From: Plebeiibacterium sediminum
GTDB taxonomy: Bacteria > Bacteroidota > Bacteroidia > Bacteroidales > Marinilabiliaceae
DNA: 64,000 nt
Direction of reading: 5' to 3'
Assembly: GCF_026013605.1 (NCBI RefSeq)
Contig: NZ_JAPDPJ010000004.1
Span: forward strand, 62,001 to 126,000
Every line of letters starts with the position of its first letter. The stretch's first letter is position 1. The position numbers were made by a program, and so were the translations under genes. This document shows, piece after piece, positions 25,090 through 34,889 of the stretch. Under the pieces are notes generated by a model. It made no database searches. It worked only from the letters and a program-made list of their open reading frames with translations, and had not been told where the DNA came from.

Positions 25090-28000
25090 GTTTTTTTCAC
25101 TGATATATTCGGGTTTGGCAAATAGAGGTAGATGGATGTTTTCATCTATTTTGGTTTTAATAGGTCTGCTTTCATATTTTATCTATCAGGTAAAGCTCGA
25201 AGAAGATATTACTTCGTTAATTCCTATGGATGACAGGATATCAGAAATGAGCCAGACATTTGCCAATTCAAAATTTGCAGATCAACTGATATTTACGGTT
25301 TCATTAAAGGATACCAATACCGTTGATGAAAGAAAATTAATTCAGGTTGTCGATTCGTTAAGTGATTTCTTAATGCAGGATACTGCATTGGTAAAAGAAA
25401 TCAGAAATACAGTAGATGAAGCAGCAACTGCTAAGGTGTACGATTTTTTCTATAAAAATCTACCCATTTACATGACCGATGCGGATTATGCCTATTTGGA
25501 TACGATTGTTTCAGCAGAGCATCTTAATACTCTAATGAAAAAGAATTATCGAAGTATTATTGCTCCCACAGGTTTTGGTACTGGAAAATATATTTTAAAA
25601 GATCCCTTAAGTCTTGTTCCAAGGTTTTTAAAAAAGCTGGAATCATTTCAATTGGATAAGAATTTTGGCTTATATAAATCTCACATCTTCACTAAAGATC
25701 GAAAGCATACCTTAGCCTTTTTAGATCCGAAATATTCCTCAAAAAACACCAAGCAAAATCGTCTACTAATAAAAAAGATAGATCAGTATTTAACAAGTGC
25801 AATACCCGATGATGTGCATGTTGAATATTATGGAGGAACAGCCGTGGCTGTGGCCAATGCCAATAGAGTTCAAAAAGATATTATAACAACCATTAGTATT
25901 GCTGTTGTTTTATTGCTGTTACTTTTTGTAGCTGTATTTAAAAACATCAAAGTACTGGCATATTTATTTTTACCGGTTGTTTTAGGTGTGGGTATTTCAA
26001 TAGTTTTACTGTCCTTTATGTATTCAACTATTTCGGCAATAGCCTTAGGAGTTGGTGCTATTTTAATAGGGATTTCTATTGATTTCTCATTGCATTATTT
26101 TTCGCATGTTCGATATGGACATAGTGCAAAAAGCATTATCAAGGATATTTCCGATCCTGTTATTATGAGTAGTTTAACTACAGCAAGTGCATTTTTGTGC
26201 TTAAATGTTGTGAACTCTCAGGCATTAAATCAATTGGGATTATTTGCAGGAATAAGTGTTTTGGCATCATCAGTATTGGTTTTGATATTACTTCCATTGC
26301 TATTCCGCAAAAAGGTAAAAGCCCAACCGAAACAGCACAATACCATTATTGATAAATTTGCTGGATACGATTTTCATAAAAATAAATATTGGATTTCAGG
26401 AGTTATTGTTCTAACCATCGTTTTCTCATTGTTGGGAAGAGATATAACTTTTGATGCTGATATTGCTAATCTGAATTATCTTCCTAAAGAATTAAGCAAA
26501 GCTGAAACGAATTTAAAAAGTATTAGTTCTGCTGCTGCAAGTGCTATTTATGTGGTTACGGATGATGCCTCACTGAATGGCGCACTTGAAAAGCTAGAAC
26601 AACATGCAGCTCTTTTTAATAGTCTTGAAGAGAAAGGAATTATTGCATCATTAAGTGGTGTAAATTCATTACTGGTATCAGAAAGTAAACAGAAGGCTAA
26701 AATTGAAAAATGGAATCAGTTTTGGGAAAAGAAAGGGTTGGATTCTGCGATTAATACTATCGATGAAGCCGGAGCTAATAATCACTTTAAAACAGGTGCA
26801 TTTAAATCATTCTTTCATGTACTAAAAAAGCAATATGCATCAATTAGTGATCATGACATCGCATTAATACGAAAGCTTTTCCTTTCAAATTTAATCAGTG
26901 AGCATGATGCTAAAGTTTCTTTGGTAACCATTTGTAAAGTAGATCAATCTCAAAAGGACGCATTTTTTAGCGCATTAAATGGTGAAAAAGATTTGTTGGT
27001 ATTAGATAAGCAATTTTTTACCAATCAGTTTTTTGAGTTGTTAAGAGACGATTTTAATAAGTTGATTAACTACTCTATGCTTGTGGTATTTTTAATTGTT
27101 CTTATATTTTGGGGACGATTTGAATTGGCATTAATTACGTTTATTCCAATTGCTTTAAGTTGGCAGTGGACCCTTGGTTTAATGGGATTGTTCAATGTTG
27201 ATTTTAATATATTCAATATCATCATCTGTACTTTTATTTTTGGGTTGGGCATTGACTACTCCATTTTTGTAATGCAGGGATTAATGAACAATTATAAATA
27301 TGGAGGCCGAAGTATTTTACCATATAAGGTTTCTATCATTTTAAGTGTTTCCACAACGCTTATTGGAGTAGGAGTACTCATATTTGCAAAGCATCCGGCC
27401 TTAAAATCTATTGCACTGGTTACCATATTTGGAATATTTTCGGTGATCATTATCACCTTTACCATATTGCCGTTCTTATTCAATTGGCTTACGCATACTA
27501 AGAATAAAAAACGTCAGTTCCCTATCATATTACTTGATATTGTTGTATCGTTTGTTTCATTTGCCGTATTCCTTGCAGGAGTTATATTTCTGTCGGTTTT
27601 AGTATTACTTTTTAAATACACGCCTTTCTTTTCAGATGGTAAAAAGAGAGTGATTCATTACTTGTTATTCCTGAACTGCAAGTTAGTTGTTGGAATAAAC
27701 TTCTTATTTAAAAAAGAATACATCGATAAGTATAAATTGAATCTGGATAAACCTGCAGTGTTGGTTTGTAATCATCAGTCGCATTTAGATATTGCATTAA
27801 TATTGTTGATGAGTCCTAAGATATTTGTATTGACCAACGAATGGGTTTGGAAGAATCCTTTCTATGGATTGATCATCAGATATATTGATTTTTATCCAAT
27901 TTACACAGGTATCGATCAGGGATACGAAAAGATTAAGGCTAAAGTGGAGAAAGGCTATTCCGTACTGATTTTTCCTGAAGGAACCCGGACAAAAGATGGA

Positions 28001-28918
28001 AATATTTTACGCTTTCATCAGGGGGCTTTTAGCTTAGCAGATTATTTGGGATTAGATATTTTGCCTATTCTGTTACACGGTGCTTACAATTGCATGCCTA
28101 AAACTGAATTCTTTCTAAGAGCTGGGCATGTAACATTGAAATTCTCTGATAGAATTAAAGTTGAACCTGTTAACATAGAAAAAGGAATTACTTATAGACC
28201 TCAGGCAAAAAAACTGACAGCCTTTTATCGCGAACAATATGCTCTTCTGAGGAAGGAGAAGGAGACCGTGGATTTCTTTGCTCGTAAACTGATTAACCAA
28301 TATGTTTTTAAAGGTCCGGTATTAGAGTGGTACTTAAGAGTGAAAATATCTTTGGAAAAAAATTACCGATTTTACGATGAGTTACTTCCTAAAAAAGGAA
28401 AGATTGTAGATGTTGGTTGTGGATACGGCTTTTTATCGAATATGCTGAGTTACACAGCAGAATCCAGAGAAATTGTAGGATGGGATTATGATAGTGAAAA
28501 GATTGCTGTGGCAAAAGAAGTTGCCAGGGATTCAAAACAGGTTTCATTTGCAGAAAAAGATATTGTAACTCAGGATTTTGAACCTGCAGATGTTTTTGTT
28601 TTCAATGATGTGCTTCATTACTTTTCGCAGGAGCATCAGTTGGCGGTTTTAAATAAAGCATATCATCATTTGAATGATGGAGGTTCTATTGTTATCAGAG
28701 ATGCAGATACAGAATTAGAAGAAAGAACTAAGTTTACTCAGTTGACTGAATTTTTCTCCATCAAATTGTTAGGCTTTAACAAAATGGAATATGAACTGTC
28801 TTTCTTTTCTTCAAAAAGTATCGAACAGTTTGCTAAAGATCATCAAATGCATTTTACAAAGGTTGATAATGCAAAATATACGTCTAATTTAACTTACATA
28901 TTAAAAAAGGCTGAGTAG
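25082..28918 (+). CDS. Triple fusion: MMPL/RND exporter, PlsC acyltransferase and SAM methyltransferase
   Basis: A 1278-residue protein. Residues about 1-805 form an RND/MMPL transporter: a first helix at 18-36, a periplasmic loop, five helices at about 268-410, a second loop, and a second block at about 660-805. Residues about 816-845 add a hydrophobic linker. A PlsC acyltransferase follows with NHQSHLD (His898, Asp903) and FPEGTRT (964-970). A class I methyltransferase closes the chain with DVGCGYG (1110-1116) and VFNDVLHYF. MMPL exporters move lipids and pigments out of the cytoplasm; the fused enzymes suggest acylation and methylation at the point of export. I found no stop or frameshift at the junctions. 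Exporter plus acyltransferase fusions occur in flexirubin-type clusters as far as I recall; the added methyltransferase is less familiar. Confidence 0.88.
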   Translation: MHKFFSLIYSGLANRGRWMFSSILVLIGLLSYFIYQVKLEEDITSLIPMDDRISEMSQTFANSKFADQLIFTVSLKDTNTVDERKLIQVVDSLSDFLMQDTALVKEIRNTVDEAATAKVYDFFYKNLPIYMTDADYAYLDTIVSAEHLNTLMKKNYRSIIAPTGFGTGKYILKDPLSLVPRFLKKLESFQLDKNFGLYKSHIFTKDRKHTLAFLDPKYSSKNTKQNRLLIKKIDQYLTSAIPDDVHVEYYGGTAVAVANANRVQKDIITTISIAVVLLLLLFVAVFKNIKVLAYLFLPVVLGVGISIVLLSFMYSTISAIALGVGAILIGISIDFSLHYFSHVRYGHSAKSIIKDISDPVIMSSLTTASAFLCLNVVNSQALNQLGLFAGISVLASSVLVLILLPLLFRKKVKAQPKQHNTIIDKFAGYDFHKNKYWISGVIVLTIVFSLLGRDITFDADIANLNYLPKELSKAETNLKSISSAAASAIYVVTDDASLNGALEKLEQHAALFNSLEEKGIIASLSGVNSLLVSESKQKAKIEKWNQFWEKKGLDSAINTIDEAGANNHFKTGAFKSFFHVLKKQYASISDHDIALIRKLFLSNLISEHDAKVSLVTICKVDQSQKDAFFSALNGEKDLLVLDKQFFTNQFFELLRDDFNKLINYSMLVVFLIVLIFWGRFELALITFIPIALSWQWTLGLMGLFNVDFNIFNIIICTFIFGLGIDYSIFVMQGLMNNYKYGGRSILPYKVSIILSVSTTLIGVGVLIFAKHPALKSIALVTIFGIFSVIIITFTILPFLFNWLTHTKNKKRQFPIILLDIVVSFVSFAVFLAGVIFLSVLVLLFKYTPFFSDGKKRVIHYLLFLNCKLVVGINFLFKKEYIDKYKLNLDKPAVLVCNHQSHLDIALILLMSPKIFVLTNEWVWKNPFYGLIIRYIDFYPIYTGIDQGYEKIKAKVEKGYSVLIFPEGTRTKDGNILRFHQGAFSLADYLGLDILPILLHGAYNCMPKTEFFLRAGHVTLKFSDRIKVEPVNIEKGITYRPQAKKLTAFYREQYALLRKEKETVDFFARKLINQYVFKGPVLEWYLRVKISLEKNYRFYDELLPKKGKIVDVGCGYGFLSNMLSYTAESREIVGWDYDSEKIAVAKEVARDSKQVSFAEKDIVTQDFEPADVFVFNDVLHYFSQEHQLAVLNKAYHHLNDGGSIVIRDADTELEERTKFTQLTEFFSIKLLGFNKMEYELSFFSSKSIEQFAKDHQMHFTKVDNAKYTSNLTYILKKAE

Positions 28919-28920
28919 GG

Positions 28921-30405
28921 ATGGCAAAATATGATATAGTTGTAATAGGCAGTGGATTAGCAGGTTTACAGTGTGCTTATCTTTTGAGTAAAGAAGGATA
29001 TCATGTTTGCGTGGTTGACCAAAATGATCGTATTGGAGGAATGATGCAGTCTTTTGCAAGGGATGGTGTTGTGTTTAATACAGGTCTTAATTATACAGAA
29101 AGCCTGGGTGAAGGAGAGGTTTTATATCGATATTTTAAATTGTTTGGATTAATTGGAAACATTACACTTAAACAATTAGATGAGGTCCGTTCGGATATTA
29201 TTACGCTTGGTAACAAAGAATATACTATTCCTCAGGGACACGGAAATTATGTAGAAAAGCTTAAATCGTATTTTTCCAATGAAGCTGAAGGAATAGAGGC
29301 TTATATGAACAAGATGGCCGAAGTTTGTAATTCTTTTCCTTTATATAAGTTAGAAGATCAATACTCCGGATTTGCAATGGACAGTCCTTATATGGCTATG
29401 TCTGCATCCGGCTTTATTAATGAAATGGTTCAGGATCCTGACTTAAGAGGTTTACTGGCTGGAACCAATATTTTATATGCAGGTCAAAAAGATCTGACTC
29501 CCTTATACACACATTCTTTAATCAGTTATTCTTTTATAAAAAGTTCCTGGCGGGTTCAGGAAGGAGGAAGCGGAATAGCTAATGTTTTAGCCAATGGCGT
29601 ACGTAAAAATGGCGGTACTGTAATCAGGAACGCTGAAGTTGTCAAGTTTAAAGTGTCAGATGGACATATAACCCATCTGGAACTTAGAAATGGAGACGTT
29701 GTTGAAGGAAGTAATTTTGTTTCGAGTATTCACCCCAAAACACTGATTCCTCTGGTTGAAGAGGGGGGATTTAAGAAAGTGTTTAAGAAGCGAGTACTGT
29801 CACTGGAAGATTCAATAGGAATGTTCTCAGTTTATGTGGTACTTAAAAAGGGAACTGTAAAATACCAGAATTATAACCATCATTATTTTAGAACAAATAA
29901 TGTTTGGACAACAGAGACTAAGGTTTGGCCTGAGAATTTTTTATTGTACACCCAATTTAATAAAAAAACGAGTGAGTATGCAGATGGTTTAACCATCATC
30001 ACATACATGAGCTATAACGATGTTGAAAAATGGAGTAATACAACCATCGAAGAAAGAGGTGACGATTACTTAAGATTTAAAGAAGAAAAGGCGCAGCAAT
30101 TGTTGGATATGGCTGAGAGAAAAATTCCAGGGTTGAAGCAAAATATACAATCTTATTATACATCAACTCCATTAACTTATCGCGATTATACAGGTTCTAC
30201 CAATGGTTCTGCCTATGGATTAATTAAAGATTATAAGAATCCAACTTATTCAATTTTAGTGCCTAAAACCAGATTAAAAAACTTGTATTTTACTGGTCAA
30301 AACTTAAATATGCATGGTATTTTGGGCGTTTCAATAAGTTCCGTTTTAACCTGTTCAAGCTTTTTAGGCGAAGAGTATTTGTACAATAAATTAATACATG
30401 TTTAA
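28921..30405 (+). CDS. FAD-dependent oxidoreductase, phytoene desaturase-like (first of a tandem pair)
   Basis: A 494-residue flavoprotein. The FAD dinucleotide motif is at the N-terminus: IVVIGSGLAGLQCAYLLSKE, ending with the acidic residue of VVDQNDRIGG. The C-terminal FAD segment is NLYFTGQNLNMHGILGVSIS. The fold is that of the CrtI/phytoene desaturase and retinol saturase group, which act on conjugated or isoprenoid chains. No carotenoid synthesis genes are nearby, so it probably acts on the aryl polyene chain or on the ring; the reaction is unknown. It lies 2 bp after the MMPL fusion and 3 bp before its paralogue. Confidence 0.8.
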   Translation: MAKYDIVVIGSGLAGLQCAYLLSKEGYHVCVVDQNDRIGGMMQSFARDGVVFNTGLNYTESLGEGEVLYRYFKLFGLIGNITLKQLDEVRSDIITLGNKEYTIPQGHGNYVEKLKSYFSNEAEGIEAYMNKMAEVCNSFPLYKLEDQYSGFAMDSPYMAMSASGFINEMVQDPDLRGLLAGTNILYAGQKDLTPLYTHSLISYSFIKSSWRVQEGGSGIANVLANGVRKNGGTVIRNAEVVKFKVSDGHITHLELRNGDVVEGSNFVSSIHPKTLIPLVEEGGFKKVFKKRVLSLEDSIGMFSVYVVLKKGTVKYQNYNHHYFRTNNVWTTETKVWPENFLLYTQFNKKTSEYADGLTIITYMSYNDVEKWSNTTIEERGDDYLRFKEEKAQQLLDMAERKIPGLKQNIQSYYTSTPLTYRDYTGSTNGSAYGLIKDYKNPTYSILVPKTRLKNLYFTGQNLNMHGILGVSISSVLTCSSFLGEEYLYNKLIHV

Positions 30406-30408
30406 GAC

Positions 30409-31923
30409 ATGAATAGTGAGCATACTTTTGACATAGCAATTATTGGCAGTGGCCTGGGAGGACTGGCTTGTGGCAGTATTTTGAGTCAGCAAGGTTATAA
30501 AGTATGTATTCTTGAACAACATTATCAAATAGGAGGATGTCTTCAGGACTTTAAGCGACAAGGTGTAGTGTTTGATACAGGTATGCATTACATCGGCAGC
30601 TATGAAAACGGACAAATTCTGAATACCCTTTTTCGATATTTTGGAATCTATGATAAGATACAAGCAAGCAGACTAAGCGAAAATGGATTTGATGTAATTA
30701 ATATTGCAGGCGAGGAGTTTGCCTTACCTCAGGGAGTTGTCAATTTTAAAAAGAAATTGGTTGAGCATTTTCCGGATGAATCCAAAGCTATCGATACTTA
30801 TTTTAATAAGCTTCAGGATATTTATGATTCTGTTGATTTGATTAATTTAAGAGATATCCCAACTGATGATTTACCTCGAAAAAAAGGTTTGGATGAGAAT
30901 GTTTTTGAGTTCGTTTTTTCCATTACCGCGAATGTGGATTTACAGAATATTTTGTGTGGATTAAATTCTCTTTATGCAGGAAAAAAAGAGTCTGCCTCTC
31001 TGTTCATACATTCCATTATTACACTATTCTACTTACAAAGTGCTTATAAACTTGATGGAGGAGGAGGTCAGATTGCCAGAGCATTTAAATCTGTTATAGA
31101 ACGTAATGGAGGAGTTATAAGAACAAAAGCCAAAGCTGAGGTTTTAAAATGTGAAGAAGGAGAGGTAAAGAGTCTGATACTCGCTTCTGGTGAAGAAATA
31201 AAAGCAAAACAATATATATCTAACATCGATCCATTAACCACAATGGAAATGTTAGAAGGTGCAAATATCAGAAAGGTTTTTATCAAAAGATTACGAGAGC
31301 AGGAACAAACAACTTCTTGCTTTTCAGTTTATATAAAATTGAAAGAGAAGACTTTCAATTATTTGAATGCAAATTACTATTATTACGACGAGAAAAATGT
31401 TTGGGCGTTGGATTCTTATTCTGTTGAGAATTGGCCACAGGGTTATATGATTTATTTCAGCGAGAGTGATGAATTTAGAGGATTTGCAGAAAATATAACC
31501 ATCATTTCGCCAATGGATTTTGCAGAAATGAAGCCATGGGAAAATACCGGAATTGAAAACAGGGGAGCATCATATTTAAAGATGAAGGAGGATAAAGCTG
31601 AGTTGTTGATTCAGATGGTAGAAAAAACTTATCCTGAAATCAGATCTTGCATTGAAGAGATGTTTACATCATCTCCATTGACATTTCGTGATTATACAGG
31701 AGTTAGGCGAGGAGCAATGTATGGCGTGTTAACAGACAGCCGAAATCCATATGATTCTCAGATCATGCCTAAAACCAGGGTGAAGAATTTATTTCTTACC
31801 GGTCAGAATGTGAATATGCATGGAGTTTTAGGTGTTTCTGTTGCGGCTCTTTTAACCTGTGGCGAGATCATGGGAATGAATAAGATAATGTCAGATTTGC
31901 GAAAGCATGTTGTTAAGAATTAG
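30409..31923 (+). CDS. FAD-dependent oxidoreductase, phytoene desaturase-like (second of a tandem pair)
   Basis: A 504-residue paralogue of the preceding protein, with the same start (IAIIGSGLGGLACGSILSQQ), the same middle pattern (TSSPLTFRDYTG versus TSTPLTYRDYTG) and the same C-terminal FAD segment (NLFLTGQNVNMHGVLGVS). The two genes clearly arose by tandem duplication and then diverged; both keep the FAD sites, so both are likely active, perhaps as a heterodimer or on successive bonds. Same operon, spacing 3 bp. Substrate unknown. Confidence 0.8.
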   Translation: MNSEHTFDIAIIGSGLGGLACGSILSQQGYKVCILEQHYQIGGCLQDFKRQGVVFDTGMHYIGSYENGQILNTLFRYFGIYDKIQASRLSENGFDVINIAGEEFALPQGVVNFKKKLVEHFPDESKAIDTYFNKLQDIYDSVDLINLRDIPTDDLPRKKGLDENVFEFVFSITANVDLQNILCGLNSLYAGKKESASLFIHSIITLFYLQSAYKLDGGGGQIARAFKSVIERNGGVIRTKAKAEVLKCEEGEVKSLILASGEEIKAKQYISNIDPLTTMEMLEGANIRKVFIKRLREQEQTTSCFSVYIKLKEKTFNYLNANYYYYDEKNVWALDSYSVENWPQGYMIYFSESDEFRGFAENITIISPMDFAEMKPWENTGIENRGASYLKMKEDKAELLIQMVEKTYPEIRSCIEEMFTSSPLTFRDYTGVRRGAMYGVLTDSRNPYDSQIMPKTRVKNLFLTGQNVNMHGVLGVSVAALLTCGEIMGMNKIMSDLRKHVVKN

Positions 31924-31934
31924 AAGATAGAACA

Positions 31935-33611
31935 ATGAAGAAATTAAAATATATACTTGTCATATTATTGGTATTAATAGGTGGACTTTATGTTTGGTTT
32001 AAGTCAATGATTTTATCTCCTCCAGAAATTGAAGATCAATCAGTCTTGTCGTTAGAGGTGCAACAATTATCTGATAGTTTATCGGTATGCGGAGACAGTT
32101 GGTTGCATCAGAACAATGGAGGCATTTATGAATTGATGATTAGTGGTAAGCCATTTGAACTTGGTGTAAAAAATGGAAAGCTAACTCAGGAATTAGCCGG
32201 TAAACAAGAGGAATATTTTATCGATTTCATTAAAACATTGATTCCATCAGAAACTACTTTAAATTATCTGAAATATTTTATTACGTATTTCAATAAAGAT
32301 TTGGATAAGTATATCCATCAGGAATATCTAGAAGAAATTTATGGTATTTCAATGTTTGCATCAGATGAGTACGATTTTATTGGCGATAAATATCATCGGG
32401 TACTGAATTATCACGCAGCTCATGATATTGGACATACGATACAAAATATGAATTTAGTGGCTTGTACTGCTTTTAGTGTACAAGATGAATTAACTGAAGA
32501 TAGTACAATTTATGTTGGTAGAAACCTTGATTTTTCAGCGGGTGATGATTTTGCCCGAAATAAAATTGTGGTATTCTGTAAACCGGATCAGGGTTATCAG
32601 TTTGCATATATTTCCTGGGGTGGTATGATGGGAGTTTTGTCTGGTATGAACGAGCATGGTTTAACCATAAGTCTCAATTCAGCAAAGTCAGGGATCCCAA
32701 TGTCTGCAAAATCGCCAGTTTGTATAGTTTCAAGAGATGTATTACAGCATGCCAAAAACATTGAAGAAGCTTATCAGATTATAAGTGGATATGAAACCTT
32801 TGTTTCAGAATCATTTTTGGTGAGTTCTGCCTCAGATCATAAAGTTGTTGTGATTGAAAAATCCCAGGAACAAACTGCTATTTATGAATCAGGAGAATCA
32901 AAATTAGTGTTAACCAATCATTTTCAAAGTAAAGAATTGGCTAATACTGAGCTGAATATTGAATCCATTGAAGAAGGGTGTTCCTTGTACCGTTTAAAAA
33001 GAACACATGAGTTATTAGATAGAGACTCTTTGTATAATTATCAAAAAGTAGCGGATATCCTAAGAGATAAGAATGGGGTAAATGACGAATCTATAGGTAT
33101 TGGTAACGAATCTGCCGTAAACCAGTTGATCTGTCATCATTCCGTGGTTTTTAATCCTGAAAAAAGATTGATGTGGGTGTCAGAGTTTCCTTATCAGGAA
33201 AATGAGTTTGTTGCTTATGATTTAAATAAGCTATTTAATGATGACTTCGACATTAAAAACAATGAAATTAATGTGGATAGTTTAAAAATTGACGCAACAG
33301 ATTTTTATAATGATCATGGAGTTGAGGAAATATGGAAATACAGAAACCGCATTGATTCAATAAAAAAAATAATTATTCCCGATGAATCTGTAATTCTGGG
33401 CGCCGGGTATATCGATCAACTCATTAATAAGAATCCGGATTTTTATTATGGGTACTATGTGGTTGGATTGTATTATAAAGAAAGAGGAGAGTATAAAAAA
33501 GCCTTGAATTATTTTAATAAGGCATTAAAATTACAGTTTCCTCGTGTTGTTGATAAAGAGCAAGTGAAAAGTAAGATACAGGAAGTATCTGATATTTTAG
33601 CAGAAAATTAG
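31935..33611 (+). CDS. C45-type N-terminal nucleophile acyltransferase/hydrolase
   Basis: A 558-residue protein with an N-terminal membrane anchor or signal (residues 4-22). The nucleophile is probably Cys177 in LVACTAFSVQDEL, as in acyl-CoA:6-aminopenicillanate acyltransferase and acid-ceramidase-like amidases, where self-cleavage before Cys exposes the active residue. The typical GRNLDFS segment follows. The region GMMGVLSGMNEHGLTISLNSAKSG is also characteristic. The last 60 residues form a tetratricopeptide-like repeat (YYVVGLYYKERGEYKKALNYFNKAL). It may cut or form an amide or ester on the pigment lipid; the substrate is not known. It is located 11 bp after the oxidoreductase pair. Confidence 0.8.
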   Translation: MKKLKYILVILLVLIGGLYVWFKSMILSPPEIEDQSVLSLEVQQLSDSLSVCGDSWLHQNNGGIYELMISGKPFELGVKNGKLTQELAGKQEEYFIDFIKTLIPSETTLNYLKYFITYFNKDLDKYIHQEYLEEIYGISMFASDEYDFIGDKYHRVLNYHAAHDIGHTIQNMNLVACTAFSVQDELTEDSTIYVGRNLDFSAGDDFARNKIVVFCKPDQGYQFAYISWGGMMGVLSGMNEHGLTISLNSAKSGIPMSAKSPVCIVSRDVLQHAKNIEEAYQIISGYETFVSESFLVSSASDHKVVVIEKSQEQTAIYESGESKLVLTNHFQSKELANTELNIESIEEGCSLYRLKRTHELLDRDSLYNYQKVADILRDKNGVNDESIGIGNESAVNQLICHHSVVFNPEKRLMWVSEFPYQENEFVAYDLNKLFNDDFDIKNNEINVDSLKIDATDFYNDHGVEEIWKYRNRIDSIKKIIIPDESVILGAGYIDQLINKNPDFYYGYYVVGLYYKERGEYKKALNYFNKALKLQFPRVVDKEQVKSKIQEVSDILAEN

Positions 33612-33635
33612 AAGCATAAAGTAGGAGATTGTTTT

Positions 33636-34889
33636 ATGATCATATCAAAGCATTGCATTATAATTATCTTATTAAGTTTTATCTGGCAGATAACTTTTGC
33701 TCAGGATAATGCTCCCGAGAATCCTTTTTTACCGGAACCAACGGGTAAGTATGCCGTTGGGACGGAATCTTTTATTCTGAGAGATACTACAGCTGCTAAA
33801 AAGAAAAATCAAAGTCGGATTTCAATTAAGATTTGGTATCCTGCAATAGCTTCACAGAAGGATTCGCATTTTAATAAATATCTTGATGGATATGATCTGA
33901 ATGAAATATACCGGCTTTTCAAAGCTAAAGGTGTAACTAAAGAAGATATTGAAAAGCTAGCTAGTTATTCAACCTATTCGGCGCAAGGATTACAAGTTTC
34001 CAATGATCAGGAAGAGTTTCCTGTGATTATTTTTACTCCGGGATATTATTTCGGATTAAACGATATTTATTCTGCTTATATCGAAAACCTGGCCAGCAAT
34101 GGATATATTGTTTGTGCCATTACGCATATCAATCAACAAATCTCTATAAAGGCTGCAGATAAAAACGATAATGCTTTACATACAGCACGGTCTTCACTGC
34201 CGTTTTTACAATGGTGGTGGGTTGATAAAATTAACTTTAAAGACCATATGAAATCTGAAAATCAGGTTTCAATGAGTAAGTATTTTCTTAAAAGACTGAA
34301 GCGATTTAACAAAGTATTGAAGGAATGGGAGGGCAGTACTTTATTTTTGATCGATTATTTGCGAGCAGCAAAAGAGAATCATAAAAGTGAGCTATATACT
34401 CGAATGAATCTGGATGAAGTAGGTGCAATGGGACAATCATTTGGTGGAGCCCTGGCAAATCATTTATGTGTATCCTACGATTTTATTAAAGCCGGAGTTA
34501 ACTTAGATTGCTTTCAATTTGGGGATGTTGCAAATACATATACCAATAAGCCTCTTATGTTAATTGAAAGTGAGCAGCAAATAAAATGGAGAATAGCCAA
34601 TGAATACATCTACAAGGATTATAATCATCTTGAATATGCCCGGATAAAAGGAGGAAAGCACTTCTTATTTACAGATTTACCTTATTACAATGTAATTCTT
34701 GATGATGAGAAATTAGATGAACTTATTGGAGAAGTTGATGGACAAAAAGCTATAGAATGGATGAATTCTATAATTTTATCCTTTTTTGAAGAGGGATTAA
34801 AAAATGGCAACAATGCTCATGTGATCGAGCGCATTGATAACGACGAAATTTTGTATCAAAAATCAAACAAATGTATATACCTGAAATAG
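33636..34889 (+). CDS. Exported alpha/beta hydrolase, PAF acetylhydrolase-like
   Basis: A 417-residue protein with a signal peptide (ending ITFAQ). The start of the mature part, PTGKYAVGTESFILRDTT, and SIKIWYPA match the platelet-activating factor acetylhydrolase/dienelactone hydrolase layout. The oxyanion strand is PVIIFTPGYYFGL. The nucleophile elbow is GAMGQSFGGALANH, with Ser in GQSFG. An Asp follows in AGVNLDCFQFG, and the histidine is in GGKHFLFTDLP. It would hydrolyse short acyl esters in the periplasm, perhaps from lipids linked to the pigment. Its end overlaps the next gene by 19 bp. Confidence 0.8.
   Translation: MIISKHCIIIILLSFIWQITFAQDNAPENPFLPEPTGKYAVGTESFILRDTTAAKKKNQSRISIKIWYPAIASQKDSHFNKYLDGYDLNEIYRLFKAKGVTKEDIEKLASYSTYSAQGLQVSNDQEEFPVIIFTPGYYFGLNDIYSAYIENLASNGYIVCAITHINQQISIKAADKNDNALHTARSSLPFLQWWWVDKINFKDHMKSENQVSMSKYFLKRLKRFNKVLKEWEGSTLFLIDYLRAAKENHKSELYTRMNLDEVGAMGQSFGGALANHLCVSYDFIKAGVNLDCFQFGDVANTYTNKPLMLIESEQQIKWRIANEYIYKDYNHLEYARIKGGKHFLFTDLPYYNVILDDEKLDELIGEVDGQKAIEWMNSIILSFFEEGLKNGNNAHVIERIDNDEILYQKSNKCIYLK

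Noticed and set aside
28921-31923. Carotenoid biosynthesis locus
   Set aside because: CrtI-like folds alone are not enough; no phytoene synthase, cyclase or prenyl transferase gene is present.
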